Shown: positions 27,380 to 36,512, counted from the stretch's first letter. The stretch is 64,000 bases of DNA from Acetobacter cerevisiae (GCF_001580535.1 NZ_LHZA01000151.1:21739-85738); one strand, 5' to 3'. Numbers and translations: made by a program. Notes: generated from the letters alone by a model not told the origin.

Positions 27380-28218
27380 GCGCGCAGCCCGGCGCAGTTG
27401 GTATTCTGGCCGGGGGCGGTCCGCTTCCGGCACGCGTGGCCGAAGCTGCTGCGGCAGAAGGGCGACCGGTTTTTATTCTTGGATTTGATGGATTTGCTGA
27501 GCCAGAGGTGATCAACCCCTGGCCGCATCAGCTTGTACGTCTTGGCGCGGCCGGACAGATGCTGTCCCTCCTGCGGGCGCATGGATGCACGGACCTTGTG
27601 CTGATTGGTCCTATTCGTCGCCCCTCGCTCCGTAGCCTGTATCCCGATGCTGAAGGGGCACGCATTCTCGCCCGACTTGGCCGGGCGCTGTTTGCGGGCG
27701 ATGACGGGCTTCTGGCGGCTCTGGTCCGTATTCTGGGTGAGGAAGGCTTTTGTGTGCGGGGCGCGCACGAATTTCTGTCTCATGCCGTGGTGCCTCCGGG
27801 CGTTCTGGGTGCTGTTGCACCAGATGAACAGGCGATGGCCGACATCCGCCGTGGCATTGAGGTTGTGCATGCGCTGGGCCGGATGGATATCGGGCAGGGG
27901 TGCGTGGTGCAGAACGGTCTTGTGCTGGCTGTAGAGGCTATGGAGGGCACAGACCGCATGCTGGCCCGTGCTGGCGAGTGTCGGCAGCCGGGCGAGGGCG
28001 GGGTGCTGGTCAAGCTCCTCAAGCCGGGGCAGGATAAGCGGGCGGATATGCCGACCATCGGCCCTGTCACCGTGCGGAATGCGCATCTGGCGGGCCTGCG
28101 CGGCATTGCGTTTGAGGCCGGGCATACCCTGCTGACAGATCGGGATGCCTGCGTGGCCGAGGCCAATCAGGCAGGATTATTCCTGATTGCGGTAACCCCG
28201 GAGCCTCTCACGCCCTAA
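27376..28218 (+). CDS. lpxI: UDP-2,3-diacylglucosamine pyrophosphatase LpxI
   Basis: A 280-residue DUF1009-family protein. LpxI replaces LpxH in alphaproteobacteria, cleaving UDP-2,3-diacylglucosamine to lipid X. Evidence: the N-terminal [17 protein letters not shown], the segment [12 protein letters not shown], and the C-terminal [20 protein letters not shown] with AFEAGHTLL. It is coupled to lpxA by the GTGA overlap. lpxB, which commonly follows lpxI, does not follow here; a glyoxalase gene does. Confidence 0.93.
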   Translation: MSAQPGAVGILAGGGPLPARVAEAAAAEGRPVFILGFDGFAEPEVINPWPHQLVRLGAAGQMLSLLRAHGCTDLVLIGPIRRPSLRSLYPDAEGARILARLGRALFAGDDGLLAALVRILGEEGFCVRGAHEFLSHAVVPPGVLGAVAPDEQAMADIRRGIEVVHALGRMDIGQGCVVQNGLVLAVEAMEGTDRMLARAGECRQPGEGGVLVKLLKPGQDKRADMPTIGPVTVRNAHLAGLRGIAFEAGHTLLTDRDACVAEANQAGLFLIAVTPEPLTP

Positions 28219-28249
28219 AAACAAAGCGAAACAGAGGAGAGACTGCGCA

Positions 28250-28642
28250 ATGGCAAGTTACTTGCACACCATGGTCCGGGTGAAAAATCTGGATGACAGT
28301 ATCGCTTTTTACAAGCTTTTGGGCATGCATGAATTGCGCCGGCGCGAAGTGCCGGACGGTAAATATACCCTCGTTTTTATTGGCTATGCGGATAATGCTG
28401 CCGGGCAGGCCGAAATCGAACTGACCTATAACTGGGGGCAGGATGATGGCTATGAGGTCGGCACCGGCTTTGGGCATTTTGCCGTTGGTGTGCCCGATGT
28501 GGCGGCTGCGGTGGAGAAGGTGCGTGCCGGGGGCGGTAAGGTCACGCGAGAGGCTGGTCCGGTCAAATTCGGCACCTCCATTATCGCGTTTGTCGAAGAT
28601 CCGGACGGCTACAAGATCGAACTGATCCAGCGCCCGGATTAA
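28250..28642 (+). CDS. gloA: Lactoylglutathione lyase (glyoxalase I)
   Basis: A 130-residue VOC-fold metalloenzyme converting the methylglyoxal-glutathione hemithioacetal to S-lactoylglutathione. Likely metal ligands are His near residue 6 (YLHTMVRV), Glu in [10 protein letters not shown], His in GFGHFAVGV and Glu in YKIELIQRP. The motif [16 protein letters not shown] is typical. GAGGAGAG precedes the ATG. It ends only 6 bases from a convergent gene. Confidence 0.95.
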   Translation: MASYLHTMVRVKNLDDSIAFYKLLGMHELRRREVPDGKYTLVFIGYADNAAGQAEIELTYNWGQDDGYEVGTGFGHFAVGVPDVAAAVEKVRAGGGKVTREAGPVKFGTSIIAFVEDPDGYKIELIQRPD

Positions 28643-28648
28643 GGCTTC

Positions 28649-29200
28649 TCAGGACTGCGGCTTCTGCTTCAGCCGGAGCAGGGCGCGGTCCAGAGACTCG
28701 TCAATGGTTTTGACGGCTTTAAGCACCAGCGGGTCCGTGCTGGTGCCGAGCTGTTCAGCCGCCAGCATCGCCGGTGAGAGAATATTCCGGATATCGTGGC
28801 GCAGTTTAGGGTCGGGTGTGGGGAGTGAGGTCTGAAGGCGCACTGCCGGACCCGACGGCGGCTGCGAGGCCGTGACCGGGGCTGAACCGACCGGAGCTTC
28901 TTCTGCTGCTGGTCTTGCCGACGCAATAGGTGCCGTGGAAGGCGCTGAGGATTCAGCAACCCCTGCGAACTGGGCATTAGAGAGCGATTCTGCGGGCTGT
29001 CGGGCGGAAATATGCCCCGAATCAGTCGGCGCAGGGTGCCGGAAGCGCGTTCCCAGCCAGGCCCCAAGCCCTGCGGTCAGGGCGACGGGCAGCAGGCCGG
29101 CAGGGAAGGACAGGCCCAGCAGGCCCGCCACCAAAGCCCCTAAAAGAGGCAGGCAGAACAGAAGCAGGACGGTGCTGAGGGGGGATTGAGAGGTGCTCAT
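28649..29200 (-). CDS. Membrane protein with an orphan histidine-kinase-like H-box
   Basis: 183 residues. Two hydrophobic helices (about 10-30 and 33-50) are followed by a 75-residue Ala/Pro/Ser-rich linker. A C-terminal helical segment then contains LRHDIRNILSPAMLAAEQL with His135, which closely resembles the H-box of a HisKA dimerisation domain. No ATP-binding domain follows; the protein ends about 45 residues later. It could be a phosphotransfer or dimer-capturing partner, or simply share the helix pattern. The function is unknown and I do not recognise a named family. It is divergent from rpmH and convergent with gloA. Confidence 0.7.
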   Translation of the reverse strand: MSTSQSPLSTVLLLFCLPLLGALVAGLLGLSFPAGLLPVALTAGLGAWLGTRFRHPAPTDSGHISARQPAESLSNAQFAGVAESSAPSTAPIASARPAAEEAPVGSAPVTASQPPSGPAVRLQTSLPTPDPKLRHDIRNILSPAMLAAEQLGTSTDPLVLKAVKTIDESLDRALLRLKQKPQS

Positions 29201-29256
29201 GGAGGACCAGCCCTTCTTTTGTCGGCACAGAGTGTGCCGGGACTCTGCCGATATGA

Positions 29257-29285
29257 TTGACGTTCTCCTTTCTGAACATTATAAG
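29257..29285 (+). promoter_or_regulatory. Sigma70-type promoter of the rpmH operon
   Basis: TTGACG (29257-29262) and TATAAG (29280-29285) are 17 bases apart, each five of six to consensus. The promoter lies 66 bases upstream of the rpmH ATG and just beyond the start of the divergent gene at 29200. It is the best sigma70 match I found in the window. Confidence 0.75.
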
Positions 29286-29350
29286 CCGGCCCTTCAAGAC
29301 AGGTGGCTTTGGGCTGCCTGCATATCTGTATCAATGAAGGGAGTGCTGCA

Positions 29351-29485
29351 ATGAAGCGCACTTATCAACCGTCCCGGCTGGTCCGCAAGCGTCGCCATGG
29401 TTTCCGCTCACGTATGGCAACTGTTGGTGGCCGCAAGATCATCGCCAACCGTCGTTCCAAAGGCCGTAAGCGTCTCTCCGCTTAA
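29351..29485 (+). CDS. rpmH: 50S ribosomal protein L34
   Basis: A 44-residue basic ribosomal protein: [20 protein letters not shown], then [28 protein letters not shown] precedes the ATG at a normal distance. The frame is open upstream but only this start gives L34. It is followed by rnpA after 23 bases, the nearly universal rpmH-rnpA-yidC arrangement found near chromosome origins; dnaA is not visible in the window. Confidence 0.97.
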   Translation: MKRTYQPSRLVRKRRHGFRSRMATVGGRKIIANRRSKGRKRLSA

Positions 29486-29508
29486 GCTTTTTATGGCTTA
29501 CGGGCATC

Positions 29509-29916
29509 ATGCAACAGCGTGAGCGTCTGGAGGGAGCGGGGGCTGAGCCTGTTCGTTCCCAACGCCTTAAAAAGCGGAAAGAGTTTCTCTTTCTGGCCGC
29601 GCGTGGGCGTAAAGCGCCCGTGCGGGGGCTGGTGCTCCAGCTTTTTCAGCGCGCCGACTCCAATGCACCGCGCATTGGCTTTACCGTGACAAAAAAAGTT
29701 GGAAACTCCGTGGTCCGCAACCGCGCCCGCCGCAGGCTGCGCGAGGTTGTCCGCATTGTGGAAACTGAAACACCTCTTAACGGCCTTGATCTGGTTCTGA
29801 TTGGCCGCGCTGCAACCCTGAACCGCTCTTTTGCGGATCTGGTGGCAGATTTTCGCAAAGCCTTGCAGCTGTGTCTTTCTCAGGCTGACCGGAGCGCAAA
29901 GCCCGGCCAGAAGTAA
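29509..29916 (+). CDS. rnpA: Ribonuclease P protein component
   Basis: A 135-residue basic protein cofactor of RNase P, which matures tRNA 5' ends. IGFTVTKKVGNSVVRNRARR followed by RLREVVR is the family signature. The N-terminal 17 residues before RLKKRKEF are unconserved. It is followed by a 149-base gap to yidC where yidD is found in many bacteria; no YidD frame with its Cys-rich PSCSEY motif can be read there. Confidence 0.95.
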   Translation: MQQRERLEGAGAEPVRSQRLKKRKEFLFLAARGRKAPVRGLVLQLFQRADSNAPRIGFTVTKKVGNSVVRNRARRRLREVVRIVETETPLNGLDLVLIGRAATLNRSFADLVADFRKALQLCLSQADRSAKPGQK

Positions 29917-30065
29917 GACGTCCGCCTGTCCTACAGGGCAGGAAGATGCTTTCCCGGCTTGCATTCCTGCTCATCCTGCGCTGGAAACCAGAGTGCCGTG
30001 AAGACTCCGTGTTTCGCGGTTAAATTATCTGTTCCGTTTCGTGCAGGGGGGCCAGCAGGCCAGCA

Positions 30066-31832
30066 ATGGATACAAGACGTCTGATACTGGCAACACTGCT
30101 GTCAGCTGCGGTTCTCATCGGGTTTGATTATTTCTTCCCGCAGGCGCCCAAGGCTCCTGTCACGCAGCAGACCACGCAAAGTGTTTCTGCGCCGCCGTCT
30201 GGTGCTGCGCAGCCTTCTTCCACAGCATCCACACAATCCGCAGGCGATGCGGTGAGTGAGACCAACGGGCCGGATGCGCATCTGGCGATTGATGCGCCCG
30301 CCGTGCAGGGCTCCATCAATCTGCGCGGTGCGCGGCTGGATGATCTGGTCCTCAAAAAATATCGGGAAACCGTCAAGCCGGACAGCCCGGACGTGCGCGT
30401 TCTGGCGGATGGCACGGGCTCCAAGCCGGACTTTATTGATTTCGGCTGGCGTGCTCCGTCCGATGTCTCGGTGCGTCTGCCCGATTCCCGCACGCTGTGG
30501 AAAGCGGACAACACGAAGCTGGATTCGACCCATCCCGTCACCCTCTCATGGGATAACGGGCAGGGCCTGACGTTTGAAATCGCTCTGGCGGTGGATCAGG
30601 ACTTCATGTTCACCGTCACCCAGCGCGTGCATAACGCCACGGGTCAGGCGGTGGCGCTGTATCCGTACTATCGCGTTAATCGTGGTTACACGCCGGAAAC
30701 AACCGGCGGCATGCTGGTGCATGAAGGCCCGATTTCCGTCATTGATGGTCGTCTGAACGAAGGCTCTTACAAAGCCCTGCGCAACGACGGCGTGCCGCCG
30801 GATAATGTCTCCTGGAGCCATCAGGGCACAGGCGGCTGGGCTGGTATTACCGACAAATACTGGCTGATGGCCGTTCTGCCGGACCAGAGCACACAGGTTG
30901 TTGGCGCTTATACCTATCTGCCTGCTCAGCACACCTATCAGGTTGGCTTTACGTCTACCGCTCCGGTGCAGGTTGCTGCGGGCCAGACGGCCTCTTCCGA
31001 AGCACATGTGTTTGCCGGTGCGAAGGAAGTGCGTCTGCTGGACCGCTATGAGCACGATCTGCATGTGCCCATGTTCTGGAAAGCAGTGGACTTTGGGTGG
31101 CTGGCGTTCCTGACGCGCCCGGTGTTCTTCGTGCTGGACTGGCTCTACACGATGATCGGCAACTTCGGTCTGGCTCTGCTGACCTTTACCGTGATCGTGA
31201 AGCTGCTCTTCCTGCCGCTGACCATCAAACAGATGCGCATGACGTGGAAGACGGCCCGCCTGAAGCCGAAGGTGGACCAGATCCGCGCCCGCTACAAAGA
31301 CGACCCGATGGCTATGCAGCAGCATATCATGGGCCTGTATCGGGAAGAGGGCGTGAATCTGTTCGGGGGCTTCCTGCCGCTGTTCATTCAGGCTCCGGTA
31401 TTCTGGTGTCTGTATAAGGATCTCTACGTCACCATTGAAATGCGCCACGCGCCGTTCTTTGGCTGGATTAAGGATCTGTCCGCACCCGACCCGACGAATG
31501 TGTTCAACCTGTTCGGGCTGATTCCGTTTGACCCGGCGCAGGTGCTGTCCATCCTCTCGCTTGGCGCATGGCCGATCCTGTATGGGGCCACCATGTTCCT
31601 GATGCAGAAGATCAGCTCCAGCTCCACCAACATGGACCCGGCACAGCAGAAGGTGATGGCCTTCATCCCGCTGGTGTTCACCTTCTTCATGGCGCATCAG
31701 CCGGTTGGTCTGGTGATCTACTATGCGTGGAGCAACCTTCTGACCGCACTGCAGCAGTTCATCATCCTCGGGCGCTTCAAGGCGGCTGACAAAAATGCTG
31801 ATGCCAAGACGACCGTAGTGAGCAAGCGCTGA
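30066..31832 (+). CDS. yidC: Membrane protein insertase YidC
   Basis: A 588-residue insertase of Gram-negative type. An N-terminal membrane anchor (about 5-25) is followed by a Pro/Ser/Thr-rich linker, the large periplasmic beta-domain (about 70-340) and the conserved C-terminal five-helix core from VDFGWLAFLTRPVFFVLDW. The core includes FLPLTIKQMRMTWKT, where the Arg is the functional groove residue. It acts with or without SecYEG. The stop overlaps engB (TGATG). Confidence 0.96.
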   Translation: MDTRRLILATLLSAAVLIGFDYFFPQAPKAPVTQQTTQSVSAPPSGAAQPSSTASTQSAGDAVSETNGPDAHLAIDAPAVQGSINLRGARLDDLVLKKYRETVKPDSPDVRVLADGTGSKPDFIDFGWRAPSDVSVRLPDSRTLWKADNTKLDSTHPVTLSWDNGQGLTFEIALAVDQDFMFTVTQRVHNATGQAVALYPYYRVNRGYTPETTGGMLVHEGPISVIDGRLNEGSYKALRNDGVPPDNVSWSHQGTGGWAGITDKYWLMAVLPDQSTQVVGAYTYLPAQHTYQVGFTSTAPVQVAAGQTASSEAHVFAGAKEVRLLDRYEHDLHVPMFWKAVDFGWLAFLTRPVFFVLDWLYTMIGNFGLALLTFTVIVKLLFLPLTIKQMRMTWKTARLKPKVDQIRARYKDDPMAMQQHIMGLYREEGVNLFGGFLPLFIQAPVFWCLYKDLYVTIEMRHAPFFGWIKDLSAPDPTNVFNLFGLIPFDPAQVLSILSLGAWPILYGATMFLMQKISSSSTNMDPAQQKVMAFIPLVFTFFMAHQPVGLVIYYAWSNLLTALQQFIILGRFKAADKNADAKTTVVSKR

Positions 31833-32509
31833 TGCCTGAAGCCGGAACAGACTTTCGTGAACTGACGAATGACGAGCAGATTGCCGCCGCCCTGGAAGAG
31901 GGGCGGCGGCTTTTTGCCGGTTCGTGCGACTTCATTTTCGGAGCGCAGAAGCTCGGGCAGTTGCCGCCGCAGACGCTGCCGGAAATTGCGTTTGCCGGAC
32001 GTTCCAACGTGGGTAAGTCCACGCTGGTCAACGCGCTGACAGGCCGCAAGACGCTGGCCCGTGCGTCCTCCCAGCCGGGCCGCACCAAACAGCTGAACTT
32101 TTTTGACCTCGCCCATCGGCTGATGCTGGTGGATATGCCGGGCTACGGCTTTGCCAAGGCGGCGAAGTCGGTCAAGGAAGACTGGCAGGAAATGATGTTT
32201 GACTACCTGCGTGGCCGCCCCGGCCTGCGGCGGGTGATGCTGCTGCTGGATGCGCGCATTGAAGTCAAACCGCATGATCTGGAAGTGATGAAGCTGCTGG
32301 ACCGCGCAGCCGTCAGCTTTCAGGTGGTGCTGACCAAGTGTGATGCCGTCAAGCCGACGGCTCTGGCCCGCAAGGAAGAAGAGGTTCTGGCTCTGACCAA
32401 ACGCCACCCTGCGGCGTGCCCCTTCCTTTCCGTGACCAGCAGCGAGACCGGGCTGGGCATTGAGCAGCTGCGCGCAGAACTTGCGGCGTTTGCTCTGCCG
32501 CCGCAATAA
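31832..32509 (+). CDS. engB: Ribosome biogenesis GTP-binding protein EngB/YsxC
   Basis: A 225-residue TrmE-Era-EngA-like GTPase involved in 50S assembly. G1 FAGRSNVGKSTL, switch region RASSQPGRTKQLNFF, G3 DMPGYG and G4 TKCD are all present. It is coupled to yidC by TGATG. An N-terminal extension of about 45 residues precedes the G domain. Confidence 0.95.
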   Translation: MPEAGTDFRELTNDEQIAAALEEGRRLFAGSCDFIFGAQKLGQLPPQTLPEIAFAGRSNVGKSTLVNALTGRKTLARASSQPGRTKQLNFFDLAHRLMLVDMPGYGFAKAAKSVKEDWQEMMFDYLRGRPGLRRVMLLLDARIEVKPHDLEVMKLLDRAAVSFQVVLTKCDAVKPTALARKEEEVLALTKRHPAACPFLSVTSSETGLGIEQLRAELAAFALPPQ

Positions 32510-32545
32510 CCCCCCGGCAGGATTATCGAGCAGGATTTTCAGCCC

Positions 32546-33451
32546 ATGACCGACCCTTCTTCCTCATTGCCTGATCTGCACCATGAAGCCGCAGTGCTGG
32601 CCAGTGCCCTCCCGTATCTGCGGCGGTATGCGGGTGACACCATTGTGGTCAAATATGGTGGACACGCCATGGGGGACCCGGAACTGGCCCTGACATTCGG
32701 GCGGGATATTGCCCTGCTCAAGCTGGTCGGGATCAATCCGGTTGTGGTGCATGGCGGTGGCCCGCAGATCAACCAGATGCTGAAGCGGCTAGATATCAGC
32801 TCCACCTTTGTGGATGGTCTGCGCGTCACGGATGCCAACATGGTTGATGTGATCGAAATGGTGCTGGCTGGCTCCGTGAATAAGGAAGTCGCGGAACTCA
32901 TCAGTCAGGCCGGTGCGCTGGCAGTGGGTATTTCCGGCAAGGACGGCAAGCTGATTACCGCCCGCAAGCTGGCCCGCACCGTGCGTGACCCGGATAGCCA
33001 GATTGAGCGCGTGCTGGATCTGGGCTTTGTGGGTGAGCCGGTGAAGGTGGACCCGCGGGTGATTTACGCTCTGTCCGGCTCCGGCCTGATTCCGGTGATT
33101 GCGCCGGTTGGTCTGGGTGAAGACGGTGCGACCTACAACATCAATGCCGATACCGCAGCCGGTGCTGTGGCCGGGGCCGTGCATGCCACGCGCCTGCTGA
33201 TGCTGACGGACGTGCCCGGTGTGCTGGATAAAGATGGCAACCTGATCCCCGAACTGACGGCGGAACAGGCACGTCAGGCCATTGCGGATGGCGTGATTAC
33301 CGGCGGCATGATCCCCAAAGTGGAAACCTGCATTCAGGCCGTGCAGGCCGGGGCGCGGGCTGCCGTCATCATCAATGGCCGTACGCCGCATGCCTGCCTG
33401 CTGGAATTGTTTACGGCGTCTGGTTCCGGCACGCTGATCCGCGCGGACTAA
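32546..33451 (+). CDS. argB: Acetylglutamate kinase
   Basis: A 301-residue amino-acid kinase catalysing the second step of arginine synthesis. Motifs: [11 protein letters not shown] (catalytic Lys), [14 protein letters not shown], the [15 protein letters not shown] loop and [10 protein letters not shown]. An N-terminal helix of the type that links dimers in arginine-inhibited enzymes is present ([18 protein letters not shown]), so feedback inhibition is likely. It lies 36 bases after engB. Confidence 0.95.
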   Translation: MTDPSSSLPDLHHEAAVLASALPYLRRYAGDTIVVKYGGHAMGDPELALTFGRDIALLKLVGINPVVVHGGGPQINQMLKRLDISSTFVDGLRVTDANMVDVIEMVLAGSVNKEVAELISQAGALAVGISGKDGKLITARKLARTVRDPDSQIERVLDLGFVGEPVKVDPRVIYALSGSGLIPVIAPVGLGEDGATYNINADTAAGAVAGAVHATRLLMLTDVPGVLDKDGNLIPELTAEQARQAIADGVITGGMIPKVETCIQAVQAGARAAVIINGRTPHACLLELFTASGSGTLIRAD

Positions 33452-33466
33452 TCCTGCTGTTTTGAA

Positions 33467-33520
33467 CCTGCCGCCCGCACGGTGGATCAGAGCCCGACTC
33501 TGAACCGTGCTGATGGCAGG
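33467..33520 (+). promoter_or_regulatory. Long structured hairpin after argB, before dapD
   Basis: Three nested perfect stems: CCTGCC/GGCAGG (33467-33472 with 33515-33520), GCACGGT/ACCGTGC (33477-33483 with 33504-33510) and TCAGAG/CTCTGA (33487-33492 with 33498-33503). No U-run follows. Just downstream TTGACA (33538-33543) could be a -35 box for dapD with a weak -10 (CATGGT). It could be an RNase III site, an mRNA-stabilising element or an unrecognised leader structure. Confidence 0.6.
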
Positions 33521-33634
33521 TGTCCGGCACCGGCGCGTTGACAGGAGCGTGCCCTGTCCGCATGGTTCCTTCCTCTTTTTGCCGGTCGGTGGCGCTGCCC
33601 CGGCCCTGTTCTCCATCCTGTCTGACGGTGTCTC

Positions 33635-34483
33635 ATGACTGAAGAAACTCTCCGCGCTCAAATTGAAACTCTGTGGGAAGCTCGTGACCGGATTTCCTCC
33701 GCCACGACGGGTGACGATCGCAAGGCGATTGAAACCGCTCTCGAGGCGCTGGATTCCGGGCGTCTGCGCGTTGCAGCCCCCAGCGAAAATGGCTGGGTGG
33801 TGCATGAATGGCTGAAAAAGGCTGTTCTGCTTTCTTTCCGTCTGAATGACAGCGTTATCATGCCGGGTGCTGCTGCGGGCGGCCCGGCGTTTGACAAGGT
33901 GCCCGTCAAGTTTCAGGACTGGGATCAGGCGCGTTTTGAAAAAGCCGGTTTCCGCGTAGTGCCGGGTGCCATGGTGCGTTATTCCGCTTACATCGCACCG
34001 GGTGCGGTGCTGATGCCGAGCTTTGTGAACGTGGGCGCCCATGTGGGCAGCGGCACCATGGTGGATACCTGGGCGACCGTTGGCAGCTGTGCGCAGATTG
34101 GCAGCAACTGCCATATCAGCGGCGGTGCTGGTATTGGCGGTGTTCTGGAACCGCTGCAGGCAGCTCCGGTCATTATTGAAGATAACTGCTTTATCGGTGC
34201 GCGCTCCGAAGTGGCGGAAGGCGTGATTGTGGAGCGCGGTTCCGTGCTGTCCATGGGCGTGTTCCTCGGCGCGTCCACCAAGATTGTGGACCGTGCAACG
34301 GGTGAAATCTTCATGGGTCGCGTTCCGGCCTACTCCGTTGTGGTGCCGGGCACGCTGCCGTCTTCTAAGCCGGTTGGCCCCGATGGCCGCCCGAACCCCA
34401 ATCTGGCCTGCGCCGTGATTGTGAAGCGGGTGGACGAGCGTACACGCTCCAAGACTTCCATTAACGACCTGCTGCGCGACTAA
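33635..34483 (+). CDS. dapD: Tetrahydrodipicolinate N-succinyltransferase
   Basis: A 282-residue left-handed beta-helix enzyme of lysine and diaminopimelate synthesis. The N-terminal helical domain is followed by hexapeptide repeats ([20 protein letters not shown]) and the segment [18 protein letters not shown] typical of DapD. The C-terminus [21 protein letters not shown] matches family members. It lies in an apparent two-enzyme unit with dapE. Confidence 0.96.
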   Translation: MTEETLRAQIETLWEARDRISSATTGDDRKAIETALEALDSGRLRVAAPSENGWVVHEWLKKAVLLSFRLNDSVIMPGAAAGGPAFDKVPVKFQDWDQARFEKAGFRVVPGAMVRYSAYIAPGAVLMPSFVNVGAHVGSGTMVDTWATVGSCAQIGSNCHISGGAGIGGVLEPLQAAPVIIEDNCFIGARSEVAEGVIVERGSVLSMGVFLGASTKIVDRATGEIFMGRVPAYSVVVPGTLPSSKPVGPDGRPNPNLACAVIVKRVDERTRSKTSINDLLRD

Positions 34484-34510
34484 GCAGAGGGAACCTCGGG
34501 CAGACACGCA

Positions 34511-35707
34511 ATGACATATTCAGCGCCGGACCAGACCCTTCCAACCGGACCCCAGACCGGGCTTTTGCCCGAGCTGACAGACCCGGTGGCGGTGACGCAG
34601 GCGCTGATCCGTCATGCCTCTGTCTCGCCCGATCCCGGTCCGGCTCAGCAGACTCTGGCGGCTATGCTGGAGGCGCTGGGCTTTACTGTGGTGTCTCTTC
34701 CTTATGGGGAAGGGGCAGAACGCACGCCCAACCTGTTCGCGCGGCTGGGCACGGCTGGGCCGCACATCTGTTTTGCGGGGCATACCGATGTTGTACCGCC
34801 GGGTGCGGAGAGTGCGTGGACGCATCCGCCTTATGCGGCGGAAATTTCTGATGGCATTCTGTTCGGCCGTGGCGCGTGTGACATGAAGGGCGGCATTGCC
34901 GCGTTTGTTTCCGCCGTGGCGCGATGCGTGGAGCAGGGCGGCGTGCCCGGTTCCATTAGTCTTCTGATTACCGGCGATGAAGAAGGCCCCGCCACCTACG
35001 GCACCTGCAAGGTGCTGGAATGGATGGCGGAGAAAGACCAGATCCCGGATTATTGTGTGGTGGGTGAGCCGACCAATCCCGCCGCCATGGGCGATATGAT
35101 CAAGATCGGCCGCCGGGGCAGCCTGAACGCGCATATTGTGGTGGAGGGCGTGCAGGGGCACGTGGCCTATCCGCATCGTGCCGATAATCCGGTGCATAAA
35201 CTGCTGAGCGTGCTGACCGCCCTGCGGGAGACGCCGCTGGATAACGGCTCCGAGTGGTTTGAACCGTCCAGCCTGCAAATTACCAGCATGGATGTGGGCA
35301 ACACGGCCACCAATCTCATTCCCGCCACGGCGAAAGCCCGGCTGAATATCCGGTTTAATGACCTGCATACGGGGGCTGGCCTGAAAGGCTGGCTGGAAAC
35401 CATTTGCCGCCAGCATGCGCCCACGGCGCGGGTGAGCGTGCGGATTAGCGGGGAATCGTTCCTCACGGCACCGGGGCCGGCGACGGACCATCTGGTGCAG
35501 GCCGTGCAGACTGTCACGGGCCGCACGCCCAAGCTGGATACCGGGGGCGGCACGTCTGACGCCCGCTTTATTGCAAACTATTGTCCGGTGGCCGAATTTG
35601 GGCTTGTCGGGGCCAGCATCCATAAGGTGGATGAACACACCACACTGGCTGATCTGGAAACATTGACGGTGATTTACAAGACCTTTCTGGAAGGGGTCAT
35701 GGCGTGA
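34511..35707 (+). CDS. dapE: Succinyl-diaminopimelate desuccinylase
   Basis: A 398-residue M20-family zinc enzyme acting after DapD and DapC to release LL-diaminopimelate. Metal and catalytic motifs: CFAGHTDVVPPG, GRGACDMKGGIAAF, TGDEEGPATYGT and VVGEPTNP. The N-terminus is about 20 residues longer than usual (before LPELTDPVAVTQALI), so an internal start cannot be excluded, though no better ribosome binding site is visible. It overlaps the next gene by GTGA. Confidence 0.95.
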   Translation: MTYSAPDQTLPTGPQTGLLPELTDPVAVTQALIRHASVSPDPGPAQQTLAAMLEALGFTVVSLPYGEGAERTPNLFARLGTAGPHICFAGHTDVVPPGAESAWTHPPYAAEISDGILFGRGACDMKGGIAAFVSAVARCVEQGGVPGSISLLITGDEEGPATYGTCKVLEWMAEKDQIPDYCVVGEPTNPAAMGDMIKIGRRGSLNAHIVVEGVQGHVAYPHRADNPVHKLLSVLTALRETPLDNGSEWFEPSSLQITSMDVGNTATNLIPATAKARLNIRFNDLHTGAGLKGWLETICRQHAPTARVSVRISGESFLTAPGPATDHLVQAVQTVTGRTPKLDTGGGTSDARFIANYCPVAEFGLVGASIHKVDEHTTLADLETLTVIYKTFLEGVMA

Positions 35708-36336
35708 TTTCAAGTTCGGGTTCTGGCAAGCAGGGTAACGGTCGCAGAATTTTGCAGGGTATGCTGCTGCTGGCCAGTGGGCGGCGTGAAGGCATTGCGT
35801 GCTTTCAGGGCACGCCGGATTCCTTTGGCGCGGCACTGGCACCGCAGTTGGCATTGCTGCTGGTCGGCCTGTTTCAGGCGGCCATGCAGCCGGATAAGGC
35901 ACTGGGCTTTACCAAGCTTCTGCTGTCTCTCTGCGTAGTGCTGCTGCCAGCTGTTGTCTCCCAGTTTTATGCCCATAAATGGGGGCGGGATGCGCTCTGG
36001 ATGCGCTACATCACGGCGGCCACATGGTGCGGCTGGGTGGTGGTGCTCATTTCTCTGGTGGCCACAGTTCTGGCGGGCCTGCTATTCCCGCCGCTGCTGC
36101 ATCAGCCGGGGTTCATGGCTTCCCTGATGGTCACCGTCTCCATTTATGAGATGTGGCTGCAATGGTATGTGGCCCGCGTCGGGCTTGGACTGACCCGGAG
36201 CCGTGCGCTGCTGCTGTATGTCTCGGTTCTGGCTGTCACACTGGTTCTCTATGGCCTCGCAGCACTTCTGCCGCCGCATTACATCGTGATGCAGGATCTG
36301 CTTCAGCCGATGATTGCGGTCAAACCGTCTCACTAA
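35704..36336 (+). CDS. Uncharacterised polytopic membrane protein
   Basis: 210 residues with a GTG start overlapping the dapE stop. Five hydrophobic segments are visible (about 48-62, 68-88, 105-130, 135-155 and 175-195), so it is an inner-membrane protein. The short polar N-terminus includes SGRREGIACFQGTPDSF. I recognise no family motif. The tight coupling with dapE suggests co-expression, not necessarily a role in lysine synthesis. A terminator follows 45 bases after the stop. Confidence 0.7.
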   Translation: MISSSGSGKQGNGRRILQGMLLLASGRREGIACFQGTPDSFGAALAPQLALLLVGLFQAAMQPDKALGFTKLLLSLCVVLLPAVVSQFYAHKWGRDALWMRYITAATWCGWVVVLISLVATVLAGLLFPPLLHQPGFMASLMVTVSIYEMWLQWYVARVGLGLTRSRALLLYVSVLAVTLVLYGLAALLPPHYIVMQDLLQPMIAVKPSH

Positions 36337-36379
36337 ACAGAGCGGTTTGTGCGTCGGAGTGCTGACGCTCTGTTTCGAG

Positions 36380-36430
36380 AAAGCCTGTGCTGGTTTGAGA
36401 TATTTTCTCTCAGACTGCACAGGCTTTTTT
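36380..36430 (+). terminator. Intrinsic terminator of the dapD-dapE unit
   Basis: AAAGCCTGTGC (36380-36390) pairs with GCACAGGCTTT (36417-36427), with an inner TGAGA/TCTCA stem, followed by a T-run to 36430. It ends transcription of the membrane protein gene before the convergent exporter gene. Confidence 0.85.
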
Positions 36431-36462
36431 ATGGTGTGAGGTGCTGGGTTACGGATCATAGG

Positions 36463-36486
36463 CTGGCTCACTGGCTCACTGGCTCA
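36463..36486. repeat. Three tandem copies of CTGGCTCA
   Basis: The octamer CTGGCTCA occurs three times without spacer between the terminator and the 3' end of the exporter gene. It is a short intergenic tandem repeat, prone to copy-number change. Confidence 0.8.
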
Positions 36487-36512
36487 GCGCGAAGAGCACC
36501 TTTTCCCCGGTC

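Noticed and set aside
29945..30022. A 25-codon frame between rnpA and yidC as a YidD remnant
   Set aside because: It lacks the Cys-rich PSCSEY motif and any similarity I can recognise.
36463..36486. Tandem octamers as a CRISPR-like array
   Set aside because: The units are 8 bases and contiguous without spacers, so this is a simple tandem repeat.
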